A stretch of DNA of 64,000 bases from Bacteroidota bacterium (GTDB lineage Bacteria > Bacteroidota > Bacteroidia > AKYH767-A > 2013-40CM-41-45). The notes under the pieces were generated by a model. It saw nothing but the letters and a program-made list of their open reading frames with translations, was not told the origin of the DNA and did no database searches. Shown piece by piece: positions 45,173 to 54,529 of this stretch. The stretch spans positions 1-64,000 of the forward strand of contig JADJSV010000009.1 in the NCBI GenBank assembly GCA_016711505.1. Reading direction: 5' to 3'. Every line of letters begins with the position of its first letter. Position 1 is the first letter of the stretch. The position numbers and the translations under genes are program-made.

Positions 45173-46123
45173 TTACCCAATCACACTGTCAACCCAGCTT
45201 TTCCCCCACTCCGACATTTCCTCTTCAGTCCATAATTCAGGGAAAAACACCCGGCGCTGGAAACGCGGAGGCAGATATTTTTGCCAGTTCGTTCCACCGG
45301 TTGCTTTGATGTCTTCCGGATCTTTTTGCAGATAACGGACTGCAGATTTATAATGACTTAATGGCCAGTTGATATTGACGCAAACATCTAATGTCCTTAA
45401 TGCTGCTATCAACTTCGGATTACTTTTTTCTGCTTCAGGAAGTTTGTTATATAGCGTATGAAAATTAGTTGCAACTCTTTGCTTTGCCAAAGATATCAGA
45501 GTGTCAGAATATTTCTGCTCAAATTGTTCGAGAGTCAATGTCTTTTTCCCTGTTGCTAATTCTGTCGCACCTGCTTTCCAGTAGATGAATTCAAACATTT
45601 CTTCAATCGGAGAAGTTGAATTGAATTTATCTCGATGATCTTTACTCACCAAACGAATGAATTCTGTTGAACAGATCTCTATCATTCTGTATTGAGCGCT
45701 TTGGAAACCACTTGCAGGAAGCAAACTCATTCTGAATTTTAAAAATTGCTGATGCTCCATTCCATCCACCATGATATCGAATGAACGAATGAGGTTTTCA
45801 AAGTATGAATTGATGCGTGTTAAACGTGCAATAAAAAATTTAGCATCCAGATTTTCTTTTGCAGCTATCTGATCGAATTCATGCAGGCATAATTTGAAAT
45901 AAAGTTCTGTGATCTGATGATACATAATAAAAATATGTTCATCCGGAAAACTTGTCTTTGGATTTTGCAGCGACAACAAAGTATCGACATGAATATAATC
46001 CCAGTAGGTAAGAAAATCTGCATACAACAATCCATCAAGGTAAGACAGCAGATCCTGTCCCATGGCATTGTACTTTTTCTCCAGCTCTTCTATTCGTTTG
46101 GCAACTTCGGGTTTGATTTCCAT
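45173..46123 (-). CDS. kynA: Tryptophan 2,3-dioxygenase
   Basis: 316 residues of the haem-dependent tryptophan 2,3-dioxygenase family, the first step of the kynurenine route: L-Trp + O2 to N-formylkynurenine, in the cytoplasm. Signatures in order: 'YWDYIHVDTLLSLQ', 'DEHIFIMYHQITELYFKL' (active-site His in MYHQ), 'GMEHQQFLKFRMSLLPASGFQSAQYRMIE', 'NWPLSHYKSAVRYL' (haem-side His region) and 'ATGGTNWQKYLPPRFQRRVFFP'. Length is usual for the Bacteroidota type. No other kynurenine genes are close by. ATG at 46123. The frame is intact. Confidence 0.92.
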   Translation of the reverse strand: MEIKPEVAKRIEELEKKYNAMGQDLLSYLDGLLYADFLTYWDYIHVDTLLSLQNPKTSFPDEHIFIMYHQITELYFKLCLHEFDQIAAKENLDAKFFIARLTRINSYFENLIRSFDIMVDGMEHQQFLKFRMSLLPASGFQSAQYRMIEICSTEFIRLVSKDHRDKFNSTSPIEEMFEFIYWKAGATELATGKKTLTLEQFEQKYSDTLISLAKQRVATNFHTLYNKLPEAEKSNPKLIAALRTLDVCVNINWPLSHYKSAVRYLQKDPEDIKATGGTNWQKYLPPRFQRRVFFPELWTEEEMSEWGKSWVDSVIG

Positions 46124-46753
46124 GGGGACAAGGTCGGAAAAAAATTCAATTCCTTGGAAGTTGTTACTGGGAAAGGATTCAGGTTTACAGGATACGCAAT
46201 TTCCTTAGGAGCAAACAAACAGCTTATTGAATTGATAATTTTTGATTTGCATCTCCCGACCCCAGAGGGGTCACATATTGGTAGAAAAAAAATATGATTG
46301 TAATCACGACCCCAGCGGGGTCGCATATGAAAACGCCATGCAACATGCAACGAAAATAAAATTTATTTTTTCAAATGAAACAGATTGCCCAATCACATAC
46401 GACCCCTCCGGGGTCGTGTTCACGAAAAACATTCGTTTTTCTACCAACATGTGACCCCGCTGGGGTCGGGCGTCGAATCATGCGACCGATATACAATTCT
46501 ATTGAATCAAGATGACAAACCCAGAAGGGTCACATTTTGGCAGAAAAAAAATGTTTTTAATCATACCCCCCTTCTGGGTGGGGTTTCGCATCGAGTTTAT
46601 GATAAATAATTTATGAAGTAATTTCTGAAAAATTAAAAGTTACCTATTGCAGGTTGACTTGTCAGGAAAGTATAATAACGTCCTTCTAACAAATTTCCAT
46701 TTACTCAAGAACTTTTGACATATTGATACTTTCTCTTTACCAATGACAAATCC
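46124..46753. other. Gene-free region with three copies of a double-palindrome repeat
   Basis: No gene is supported. Small ORFs here consist of the repeat itself. The repeats at 46258-46590 dominate; the rest is AT-rich. Confidence 0.6.
46258..46590. repeat. Three units of a GACCCC/GGGGTC double-palindrome element
   Basis: Unit 1 (46258-46327), unit 2 inverted (46397-46469) and unit 3 (46516-46590) each have two short palindromes (GACCCC..GGGGTC and variants) about 45 bases apart. Between them is CACAT.TTGG.AGAAAAA followed by ATGTTTTT/ATGATTG and A-T rich sequence. Units 1 and 2 are close; unit 3 has changed palindromes (ACCC..GGGT). The inverted order suggests several separate insertions. 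Confidence 0.75.
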
Positions 46754-47539
46754 TTATTTCACTATAGCCGGCGGCCCTGCAAGATTCGAATAATCCACAA
46801 GATCCATCTTTATCGAACCAACCATAATATCTGTCTGAACCCGAACCGGAATTTTATTCTGGTCATCGCTTACCCAGATCGTCATGTCTTCCTGGTCTTT
46901 GAATACACGACCTTGTTGAAGCATTGGACGGAGTTTGATGCAACGGAAATTTCCTTTTTTGCTGGAGACAATTTCTCTTCCAAGGAATTTAAGATTCAGT
47001 GGAATCACTGCATCATCTAAATATCCTGTGACTTCAAAAATATCACCTTCTTTTGCTGATGTGAAATCAATTGTCCGCGCATAGTAGAATGCAGAAACTA
47101 GATCTTGTGTATTATCAGGAATAGCGATCGTTGCTTTTTCACTTTTTGCAGAATCAGAATAATGATTGAAGCTGACATTCTGATTGATGATATATCCACC
47201 TTCATTTACACGTCGGATAAACAACCATGGAATCATTGCGTCTCTGTCGACAATACTTTCATAACGATCACGAACTTTGAAGAACCAATCGAATGCTCCG
47301 ACAGATTTACCACTTCCTACGAAATGATAACAATCGCGGCCACCTAAATTTGTATAATCGGGTTTGACTTCTAGAGTTGCTTCACCGGCATCCATGATAC
47401 CATAATGGATCCTGAATTTTAAAACTTCGCCCGGCTTGAAGGCTGTATTATTTACTGATCGAAGTCCTGTTGGCGTTACACTGTCGGCTGAAAATCCGAC
47501 GAAGAGTAATGCAATGAAAAGACTGATTTTATTTTTCAT
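46754..47539 (-). CDS. DUF3108 domain-containing exported protein
   Basis: 261 residues with a signal peptide (about 1-20). The body matches DUF3108: 'FKPGEVLKFRIHYGIMDAGEATLEV', 'CYHFVGSGKSVGAFDWFFKVRDRYES', 'TQDLVSAFYYART', 'VWVSDD.NKIPVRVQTDIMVGSIKMDLVDY'-like order (the last as seen at the C-terminus). DUF3108 proteins are periplasmic or outer-membrane associated and of unknown function; their fold is thought to be beta-rich. ATG at 47539. It lies downstream of scpB on the same strand but behind the scpB terminator, so it probably has its own promoter. Confidence 0.85.
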   Translation of the reverse strand: MKNKISLFIALLFVGFSADSVTPTGLRSVNNTAFKPGEVLKFRIHYGIMDAGEATLEVKPDYTNLGGRDCYHFVGSGKSVGAFDWFFKVRDRYESIVDRDAMIPWLFIRRVNEGGYIINQNVSFNHYSDSAKSEKATIAIPDNTQDLVSAFYYARTIDFTSAKEGDIFEVTGYLDDAVIPLNLKFLGREIVSSKKGNFRCIKLRPMLQQGRVFKDQEDMTIWVSDDQNKIPVRVQTDIMVGSIKMDLVDYSNLAGPPAIVK

Positions 47540-47594
47540 GCTAGCGGTTTTGCAAACACTGTACCGAAATGAATTTTCATATTTAAAGTTAACG

Positions 47595-47638
47595 AAAAAA
47601 GCGGCTGAAACATAACGTTTTCAGCCGCTTTTTATTTC
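47595..47638 (-). terminator. Rho-independent terminator of scpB
   Basis: GCGGCTGAAA (47601-47610) and TTTCAGCCGC (47619-47628) form the stem. A-run AAAAAA at 47595-47600 reads as the U-tract on the minus strand, after scpB; TTTTT on the other side makes it symmetric. Confidence 0.85.
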
Positions 47639-47656
47639 TATAATGACAGGAGATGT

Positions 47657-48514
47657 TTATTCTTCTTCGTTTTCGTTCTTAATTTCAGCATTCTCATCGA
47701 TTGCCTCAACATTATGCTCATTTTCCAGATAAATAGCCTTGCGATCAGGAATTTCCATCACTTCCTCAGCATCTGCCAATTCTTCTGATTCCATTGAAAT
47801 TTCCTGAATTTCGGACATATCAGGTTCAACTTCAGGAGCAGATTCCAATGCTGTTACTTCTTCTGAATTTTCAGGAATATCTATCGAATTTACATCCGAT
47901 TCCGGGTTTTCATTTTCAGAAGGAGCTGCATTTTCAAGATCAGAAGAATCCATCATTTCAGTAGCAGTACCGATCTCATTTCCATCTACATGAAGGTCTT
48001 TCAGTTGAGGAAGATCTTTCACATTCTTGATACCGAAGTAATCCATGAAATTACGGCTTGTGCTATAAAGTACAGGACGACCGGGACCATCACTTTTTCC
48101 TGAAATTTCAACTAATTCCTTTTCGAGAAGTTTCTGAACAGCATAATCACAGCTTACGCCACGAATGTGTTCAATTTCAGACTTTGAGATTGGCTGACGA
48201 TAAGCAATGATAGCCAACGTTTCCATCTGAGAAACCGAGAGTTTTTTCTTCGATTTATGCTGAATAAGGGAGTTGATCGTAGGGTGATATTGCTTTTTCG
48301 TCAAAAACTGGTATCCTTCAGAGATCTCAATCAATTCAAATGCAAAGTCGTCCGATAAATATTTCGATTTAATTCCTTCAATAGCCTCGATAACCTCTTC
48401 ATCTGTCAGTTCCCATTCGAACGACAATTTCAAAGAAGCCTTAATTTCATCGAGCGAAATACTTTGTTCTGAGCAAAATATGAGCGCTTCGACCTGTTGT
48501 TTTAATAACTCCAT
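47657..48514 (-). CDS. scpB: Segregation and condensation protein B
   Basis: 285 residues. The first ~175 match ScpB: 'LKQQVEALIFCSEQSISLDEI', 'LTKKQYH', 'LSVSQMETLAIIAYRQPISKSEIEHIRGVSCDYAVQKLLEKELVEISGKSDGPGRPVLYSTS' with two winged-helix domains. ScpB dimers bind ScpA and the SMC ATPase in chromosome condensation and segregation. The remaining ~105 residues are an unusually acidic tail, rich in Glu, Asp and Ser, as seen in several Bacteroidota ScpB proteins. scpA is not in the window. ATG at 48514. Frame intact. Confidence 0.93.
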   Translation of the reverse strand: MELLKQQVEALIFCSEQSISLDEIKASLKLSFEWELTDEEVIEAIEGIKSKYLSDDFAFELIEISEGYQFLTKKQYHPTINSLIQHKSKKKLSVSQMETLAIIAYRQPISKSEIEHIRGVSCDYAVQKLLEKELVEISGKSDGPGRPVLYSTSRNFMDYFGIKNVKDLPQLKDLHVDGNEIGTATEMMDSSDLENAAPSENENPESDVNSIDIPENSEEVTALESAPEVEPDMSEIQEISMESEELADAEEVMEIPDRKAIYLENEHNVEAIDENAEIKNENEEE

Positions 48515-48661
48515 TCTTTCCTTTAATTAACGATGCGAATATTGATAAATAAACGGTTGAAAGCAAAATTATTTGTTGACAAATGTTAGTAAGTAGTGAG
48601 TGGTAAGTAGCACTGTCAAGTTAAATGGTAAGAGTCTGGCTCTGATGCAAGACATTGACAG

Positions 48662-49858
48662 CTATAATTTAATAAACTTTTCAACGATTGAATAATTCTT
48701 ATCTTTTATTCTAAGAAAATAAATCCCAGTGCAGCTGTTACATCAATTTCATTGACAAATAAACCTGACTTTATAATACTTCCATTCATATCGAATAATT
48801 CAAATATACCATTTTCAACTTCTTTTTCACAACTTATTTTCAAGGTCTCGATAACAGGATTTGGAAAAACACAATTGGCAGATCCAGGATTTATGAGATC
48901 AGTGTTTGATTCAAGGGTTAAGCAAATTGGGTGAGATTGGTCGTGGTGGTAATTGAAAAAAGAATATGCAGTGATTGTAGGATGATTTGAAGGTAAAAAT
49001 GAAGATAAAATTTGACCGGAAGCTGTTCCTGTATTCAATTGCTCATGAACAATGGACGCAGTTGTTGTAATTCCTGGTCCAAGACATGAATCATAGAGTT
49101 GGTAATTAAACTCAAATAAAGAAGTGTTATCATCAAAAAGAATTTTACCATTTGCAAACTCCAAATTTCCGTAACAAAATATTGAAGACATAGGCCATAC
49201 TCTTGTCGCAAGAACAACACCATTTGGATTAGAATCCACCATGGTGAAAAAATTTCGTGGTTGGTCGCTGAAAAAGAGAATTGTGTTATTAGGAACCTCA
49301 CTCTTTGCAGATGAGCTGATTTTTTTTGTTGCTTTGCTACCGGGGGCCAAAAGATGCTGACTGATTTGAAAGTAAATAACTTGAATCACTCATTAATTTG
49401 ATTGAAGAAAAATAAGTATTAGATCCACGCCAAACTTCAAACCCTCCGCTAAAAACTCCATTTGTATCTATACGATTTGCTCCAAAATGATGAGTATTTC
49501 GCAGATCCACCACGCCGATTTTGTATGATTGAATAATGATGGATATTTTTGGGATAAAAATTTCTAACACTCGTTAGTATCCATAACAATTATTGAGGGA
49601 TAATAATGAAGAATACCAGTTCCAGAAGTTTGCATTGATGAGAGATAGAGCAAATTTCCATCGCTTGAAATGGTCAATAGGGGTTAGTATAATAGTAGTA
49701 ACTATTTTCCACTAAAATCTTTCCAACAAACACCCGCATTGCTGAAACAATTGCTCTTATTCCAATTGTGAATACTTTACATAAATAGTCGATTGACTAA
49801 TTGATTGAAAAGAAAACAAGAATAGGAAAGTTAAGACACACAGAACCTTTAAATTCAT
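48662..49858 (-). pseudogene. Decayed T9SS type A protein, paralogue of the gene at 50132-51480
   Basis: A signal peptide (MNLKVLCVLTFLFLFS...) opens at 49858. Recognisable pieces then appear in changing frames: 'SSDGNLLYLSSMQTSGTGILHYYPSIIVMD' (near 49600-49670), 'SSIKLMSDSSYLLSNQSASFGP' (near 49345), 'NPNGVVLATRVWPMSS', 'FEFNYQLYDSCLGPGIT' and a type A tail ('VFPNPVIETLKI', then LRIKDKNYSIVEKFIKL in another frame, stop at 48662). Each piece has a counterpart in the next gene (for example 'TSMQTVGTGILTYYPAIIVLD', 'LARRIWPNDS', 'DYSLLDSCLGSGIT'). At least four frame changes are needed. One is an extra base in the C5 run at 49342-49346. More changes than in the neighbouring genes make real decay plausible, on top of possible sequence errors. 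Confidence 0.7.
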
Positions 49859-50028
49859 AAATAAGTCTTTGGATTTGTAAAATATTTTCATGACCAATTT
49901 TCTTGTTTAAAAGTTGAATGTAAAATTTTAACTTCATAAAATTTGTTAATTTACGTGAATGAAATTAAAACACACGCGTTACCTAATAAGTCTTGATCAG
50001 ATCTATAATTTCTTTTTCTTTAAAAAGT

Positions 50029-50102
50029 GGGCGATACTGGGCTCGAACCAGTGACCCCTACCTTGTCGAGGTAGTGCTCTAAACCAACTGAGCTAATCGC
50101 CC
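50029..50102 (-). tRNA. tRNA-Val (anticodon GAC)
   Basis: On the minus strand, acceptor GGGCGAT pairs with ATCGCCC. The anticodon stem CTACC/GGTAG encloses TCGACAA, giving anticodon GAC. D-arm TAGCTCAGTTGGTTAGAGC-like and T-arm GGTTCGAGCC are standard. No CCA is encoded. It sits between the two damaged T9SS paralogues. Confidence 0.95.
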
Positions 50103-50131
50103 TTTTTCATGTAGGAATTGAATGTAAATAA

Positions 50132-50560
50132 TCACATCTTGACAAATTTAGATAAATTGATCCGGTTGTCAGAAATTATTTTGAGCAAATACATTCCTTT
50201 TTGATATTCGCTCACATCGATAATAGTTGTCTCATCATTTTTTATACTCAGGTTTCCTTTTTCGATAAGACTATTATTTAAATTATAAATTTCATACGTA
50301 ATTTCTCCATGATTGCTCTTAACTCCACTGGAGCGAATTCGCATGATGCCGGATACAGGGTTCGGAAACACGTCAAATGAAACTCGGTTATCTAATTGTT
50401 CATTATTTAAAACCAAACAGTAATCTATAGAATTAAATAAAGGTGGAGTAATGGTATGGTAGGCTCCAACTTGTACAAGTGAATTTTGTACAGGTGAAAA
50501 AGTTGATGTATTCTGAACTACAACCGAACTCACTTGCAATGTTTCAGGAGTAATTACCAA
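50132..50560 (-). CDS. T9SS type A cargo protein, C-terminal part (frame broken near 50661)
   Basis: 142 codons from an internal ATG; the same frame is open back to about 50660 ('FQNQTIIYDDGTSKFNFDYSLLDSCLGSGITNTL'). The end is a type A sorting domain ('VFPNPVSGIMRI', 'YQKGMYLLKII', 'LSKFVKM'). Adding one G at 50661-50662 (GAATTGAG to GAATTGGAG) joins it to the upstream part and gives 'GELEFQNQTIIYDDG', which matches 'GNLEFANGKILFDDN' of the neighbouring paralogue exactly in phase. The gene with its N-terminal part probably ran 51480 to 50132, about 448 residues. Function unknown. Confidence 0.72.
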   Translation of the reverse strand: MVITPETLQVSSVVVQNTSTFSPVQNSLVQVGAYHTITPPLFNSIDYCLVLNNEQLDNRVSFDVFPNPVSGIMRIRSSGVKSNHGEITYEIYNLNNSLIEKGNLSIKNDETTIIDVSEYQKGMYLLKIISDNRINLSKFVKM

Positions 50561-50640
50561 TGTATTAGTTATACCTGATCCTAGACAAGAATCTAATAGA
50601 GAATAATCGAAATTGAATTTCGAAGTCCCATCATCATAAA

Positions 50641-51402
50641 TTATTGTTTGGTTTTGAAACTCAATTCTCCGTTCGGTGAAATAGAATCATTTGGCCAAAT
50701 TCTTCGCGCAAGGACTGCACCTGTCGGATTAAGGATTGCACCACCTGAAAAACTAACTGATCCATTATCCGTAAAATTAAAAAACATTATAGTGTTTCCG
50801 GCAGAATCAACTTCACTAGTTCCAGGATAACAATGGTAGCTATTTAGTGAGATTGACTTTCTCCAAATTGCAGAACCTGATCTGTTGATCTTTGTAACAG
50901 TACTCTTACTGCTAAAACTGCCAGTTGGAGTTATAGTACTTAAAATATAAGAAGAATCTTTCATCAATTCCATTCCATTGAAATACGTATCAGTTAACAT
51001 CCAGGCACCAATTGCATTGGTCATGTTGCCTAGTGTGTCAATTTTGGTTCCTTTCAGATGATAAGAAAGAGTTATATAATAGTCAAATAGCCATATACCT
51101 CCGTCTATGTTGGCGATTGAACGTGAGCTCGAATAAGCGCCAGCTAAATTCACTTCCCAATATCGTATGGCTCGAGTATTTCCTGTTGTATCCAAAACAA
51201 TTATTGCAGGATAATATGTAAGAATTCCTGTTCCAACTGTTTGCATGGAAGTGATGTAAAGAAATTTTCCATCACTCACAATCGCTTTTAGGTGATTTGT
51301 ATCTGAAATTCCTGTTTTAATCTTCCCAGTGAAATCAAAAACCCACTCTGTATTTCCCAATGTATCTGCTTTATAAATCAGGTTATCTGAAATTCCATAC
51401 AT
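50641..51402 (-). CDS. T9SS cargo protein, N-terminal and middle part (frame broken)
   Basis: 253 codons of repeat-like beta structure ('ADTLGNTEWVFDFTGKI', 'VSDGKFLYITSMQTVGTG', 'KIDTLGNMTNAIGAWML'), as in SBBP-type or propeller-like Bacteroidota proteins. The ATG at 51402 is internal: a neighbouring frame just upstream encodes 'FILFFLTFIFKSLFSQDRIVGSLDV', a signal peptide, beginning at the ATG at 51478-51480. One-base changes near 51402 and near 51475 would give one frame. Ends at 50641 because of the break near 50661. Read together with 50132-50560 as one gene. Confidence 0.72.
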   Translation of the reverse strand: MYGISDNLIYKADTLGNTEWVFDFTGKIKTGISDTNHLKAIVSDGKFLYITSMQTVGTGILTYYPAIIVLDTTGNTRAIRYWEVNLAGAYSSSRSIANIDGGIWLFDYYITLSYHLKGTKIDTLGNMTNAIGAWMLTDTYFNGMELMKDSSYILSTITPTGSFSSKSTVTKINRSGSAIWRKSISLNSYHCYPGTSEVDSAGNTIMFFNFTDNGSVSFSGGAILNPTGAVLARRIWPNDSISPNGELSFKTKQ

Positions 51403-51715
51403 CGAGACTTCCGACTATACGATCTTGGCTGAATAGACTTTTAAAAATAAAAGTTAAGAAGAATAAAATAAAGAATTCATTATCAATTGATTTTTAATCA
51501 ATGTACCGTTAAAATAAAATTTACTTTTTCAAGATCAGTTAATTGATTGTAAACAATCAGCTAATTTGGTTCAAAACATACAAAAACCTTGATCTAAAAT
51601 CAATCAATACACACCTACACCCACATTGACAATTTTCCCAAAACAACAATAAGTTTCTTAGGTGATTGTCCATTAAGAAATTTTTGCATGTCAGCATTTG
51701 CTAATACTTCTTTCT

Positions 51716-54388
51716 CTATTTCTTCTTTTGTAATGACATAGATGAAAGCGCCAGATTAAATTTCGTTTTCCCGTTCAATGAGATCGGATATGCAAATTCT
51801 GATTCAACTAAATATTCTTCTTTGAATTCAGGGAATGTTGTTTTGGTTACGCTCTCTTTGTTTCCTAAAAGCTGCCATAATTCTTCTGCAATGTGCGGAG
51901 CATATGGAGATACAATGACAGTAAGCGGTTCAAGGATCTTTCTTTTGTTACATTTAAGATCAGTCAATTCATTTACACAGATCATGAATGTACTCACAGA
52001 AGTATTGAATGAGAATTTCTCTATGTCTTCCTTTACTTTCTTGATTGTTTTATGAAGTGCTTTGTATTCAGCTTTGGTTGGTTCTTCATTAGAAACATCA
52101 AACACAAGATCTTTTCCCGGCTCGGGAGTTTTGTGATACAATTTCCAGAGTTTGCGAATAAAACCTGAAGTTCCTGTGATGCCATTCGTATTCCAAGGCT
52201 TGGAAAGTTCTAGTGGACCGAGGAACATTTCGTATAGGCGCAAACAATCGGCGCCGTATTTATCGATCATCAGGTCCGGACTTACAACATTCCATTTCGA
52301 CTTCGACATTTTTTCGACTTCGTTTCCGCAAATGTATTTTCCGTCTTCCAGAATAAATTCTGCATGTTTATATTCTTCACGCCATGCTTTGAAAGCTTCA
52401 ACGTCCAATACATCGCCTTCAACAATATTCACATCGACATGCAATTGCGTATATTCGTATTGTTCTTTCAATCCGAACGATACAAACTTATTACTGTCTT
52501 TTATTCTGTAAACAAAATTCGAGCGACCCTGAATCATTCCCTGATTGATCAGTTTCTTTGCAGGCTCATCAATAGAAATATAACCACGATCGCATAAGAA
52601 TTTCGTCCAGAAGCGAACGTATAATAAATGTCCTGTTGCATGTTCGGCACCACCTAAATAAAGGTCAACATCTTTCCAGTAATCAAGTGCTTTCTTCGAT
52701 GCGAACTCTTTATCGTTGTTTGCATCCATGTATCTCAAAAAGTACCAAGATGATCCTGCCCAACCCGGCATTGTTGTCGTTTCAAGCGGATGACCTTTGT
52801 AACTCCAGTCTTTCGCTCTTGCCAAAGGTGGTTCGCCATCTTCTGTAGGCAGATATTTATCTACTTCGGGTAATACAACAGGCAGATCTTTTTCATCAAC
52901 TGCATTTGCAATTCCATCTTTGTAATAGATAGGAATTGGTTCGCCCCAGTATCGTTGACGACCAAATACAGCATCACGCAAACGGAAATTTATTTTTCCT
53001 TTCCCAATTCCTTTTGATTCAATTTCAGCAATTGCCTTTTTGATTGCTGCTTTTACATCCAATCCATTCAGAAAATCTGAATTGATCAGCTTGCCTTCTT
53101 TAGCATCGTACGATTCATTTGAAATATCGCCACCGGAAACAACTTCTTCGATCGGTAGTTTAAAATGTTTTGCAAATGCATAGTCGCGTGAATCGTGTGC
53201 AGGAACTGCCATGACTGCTCCTGTTCCATATCCTGCAAGAACATAATCGCCTATCCAGATCGGAATATGTTTTCCTGAGAATGGATGAATGGCGTATGCT
53301 CCCGTAAATACTCCGGTAATATTTTTCACTTCAGCCATCCGTTCGCGTTCGCTGCGGTTCTTTGCTTCGATCACATAACTGTTGACTTCATTCTTATAAT
53401 CATTCGTTGTAATGATGTCGACATATTCATGTTCAGGTGCAAGTGTCATATAGGTTGCACCAAAAATTGTATCAGGACGAGTAGTAAAGATCAATAGTTC
53501 AAGCTCAGAGTGCGCAATTTTGAAACGCACTTCTGCACCTTCACTTCTACCGATCCAATTTCTTTGTTGTTCACGAAGTGAATCAGGCCAGTCGATCTTA
53601 TCTAATCCATCGAGCAAACGCTGAGCATAAGCAGTGATCCGCATCGACCATTGCTTCATCTCTTTTCTTTCAACAGGATAACCACCACGCTCGCTTACTC
53701 CATCTTTCACTTCATCATTAGCAAGTACAGTTCCCAATGCCGGACACCAGTTGACCATTGCTTCAGAGATGTAAGCCAAACGATAATTCAACAGTATCTC
53801 TGCTTTCGTTTTTTCATCAAACGATTTCCAGTCAGCAGCAGTAAACAACCATTCATGTGAATGAACAGCCTGAACATCTTTATTACCCGATGATTCAAAT
53901 GTTGAAATAAGCAATGAAATATCTTCTGCTTTATCTTTAGCAGTATTGTACCATGAATTGAACAATTGAATAAAGATCCACTGAGTCCATTTGTAATATG
54001 AAGGATCTGAAGTACGAACTTCGCGCGACCAGTCGAAAGCAAAACCGATGTTATCGAGTTGCTGACGGTAACGGGCAATGTTTTCCTCAGTTGTTACTGC
54101 AGGATGTTGTCCTGTTTGAATAGCATATTGTTCAGCAGGCAAACCAAACGAGTCGTAACCCATTGGATGCAGAACATTGTAACCAGACAGTCTTTTGTAG
54201 CGGGCAAAAATATCAGAAGCTATATAACCAAGTGGATGACCGACATGTAATCCGGCTCCGGAAGGATAAGGAAACATATCGAGCACATAATACTTTTCTT
54301 TTGATGAATCAGTATCGGCGCGATAGGTCTGATTTTCTTTCCAGTACTGCTGCCACTTCTTTTCAATGATACTAAAATTGTACTCCAT
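51716..54388 (-). CDS. leuS: Leucyl-tRNA synthetase (3' end frameshifted)
   Basis: 890 residues of a class I synthetase that charges tRNA-Leu. HIGH motif HVGHPLGY near residue 45, editing domain (CP1) with 'TTRPDTIFGATYMTLAPEHE', KMSKS motif 'EKMSKSKWN' near residue 700, and an anticodon-binding domain. The frame ends early (…LALSSMSLQKKK) at 51716. In the next frame the normal C-terminus follows: 'ITKEEIEKEVLANADMQKFLNGQSPKKLIVV'. One base missing between 51739 and 51740 (restoring SSDVITK) and one more in the A-run at 51633-51636 (restoring GKIVNVGVGVY) extend the gene to a stop at 51604-51606. As leuS is essential, sequence error is likelier than real loss. ATG at 54388. Confidence 0.93.
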   Translation of the reverse strand: MEYNFSIIEKKWQQYWKENQTYRADTDSSKEKYYVLDMFPYPSGAGLHVGHPLGYIASDIFARYKRLSGYNVLHPMGYDSFGLPAEQYAIQTGQHPAVTTEENIARYRQQLDNIGFAFDWSREVRTSDPSYYKWTQWIFIQLFNSWYNTAKDKAEDISLLISTFESSGNKDVQAVHSHEWLFTAADWKSFDEKTKAEILLNYRLAYISEAMVNWCPALGTVLANDEVKDGVSERGGYPVERKEMKQWSMRITAYAQRLLDGLDKIDWPDSLREQQRNWIGRSEGAEVRFKIAHSELELLIFTTRPDTIFGATYMTLAPEHEYVDIITTNDYKNEVNSYVIEAKNRSERERMAEVKNITGVFTGAYAIHPFSGKHIPIWIGDYVLAGYGTGAVMAVPAHDSRDYAFAKHFKLPIEEVVSGGDISNESYDAKEGKLINSDFLNGLDVKAAIKKAIAEIESKGIGKGKINFRLRDAVFGRQRYWGEPIPIYYKDGIANAVDEKDLPVVLPEVDKYLPTEDGEPPLARAKDWSYKGHPLETTTMPGWAGSSWYFLRYMDANNDKEFASKKALDYWKDVDLYLGGAEHATGHLLYVRFWTKFLCDRGYISIDEPAKKLINQGMIQGRSNFVYRIKDSNKFVSFGLKEQYEYTQLHVDVNIVEGDVLDVEAFKAWREEYKHAEFILEDGKYICGNEVEKMSKSKWNVVSPDLMIDKYGADCLRLYEMFLGPLELSKPWNTNGITGTSGFIRKLWKLYHKTPEPGKDLVFDVSNEEPTKAEYKALHKTIKKVKEDIEKFSFNTSVSTFMICVNELTDLKCNKRKILEPLTVIVSPYAPHIAEELWQLLGNKESVTKTTFPEFKEEYLVESEFAYPISLNGKTKFNLALSSMSLQKKK

Positions 54389-54446
54389 AATGCATTAACA
54401 ATGATAAACAGGAATTCTGTTCAGTGAGGTTTAGTTGATGAACATG

Positions 54447-54454
54447 CGAATGTA
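54447..54454 (-). promoter_or_regulatory. -7 box of leuS
   Basis: TACATTCG on the minus strand (54447-54454) followed by CATG matches TAnnTTTG with one mismatch. It lies about 60 bases before the leuS ATG. It is divergent from the ftsX promoter. Confidence 0.5.
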
Positions 54455-54508
54455 GAAAAATAAGACGAAAGGTCATTTTTTTCGACCGACATACCGATAA
54501 TCTTTTTA

Positions 54509-54516
54509 TACTTTCG
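54509..54516 (+). promoter_or_regulatory. -7 box of the ftsX cluster
   Basis: TACTTTCG matches TAnnTTTG with one mismatch and is 13 bases before the ftsX ATG. Confidence 0.5.
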
Positions 54517-54529
54517 TTTCCTGAAAGTT

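Noticed and set aside
46258..46590. Possible CRISPR array
   Set aside because: Units are inverted relative to each other, are not evenly spaced, and have no unique spacers of constant length; no cas genes are near.
46242..46609. Small ORFs in the kynA downstream region
   Set aside because: They are made of the palindromic repeat and have no start signals.
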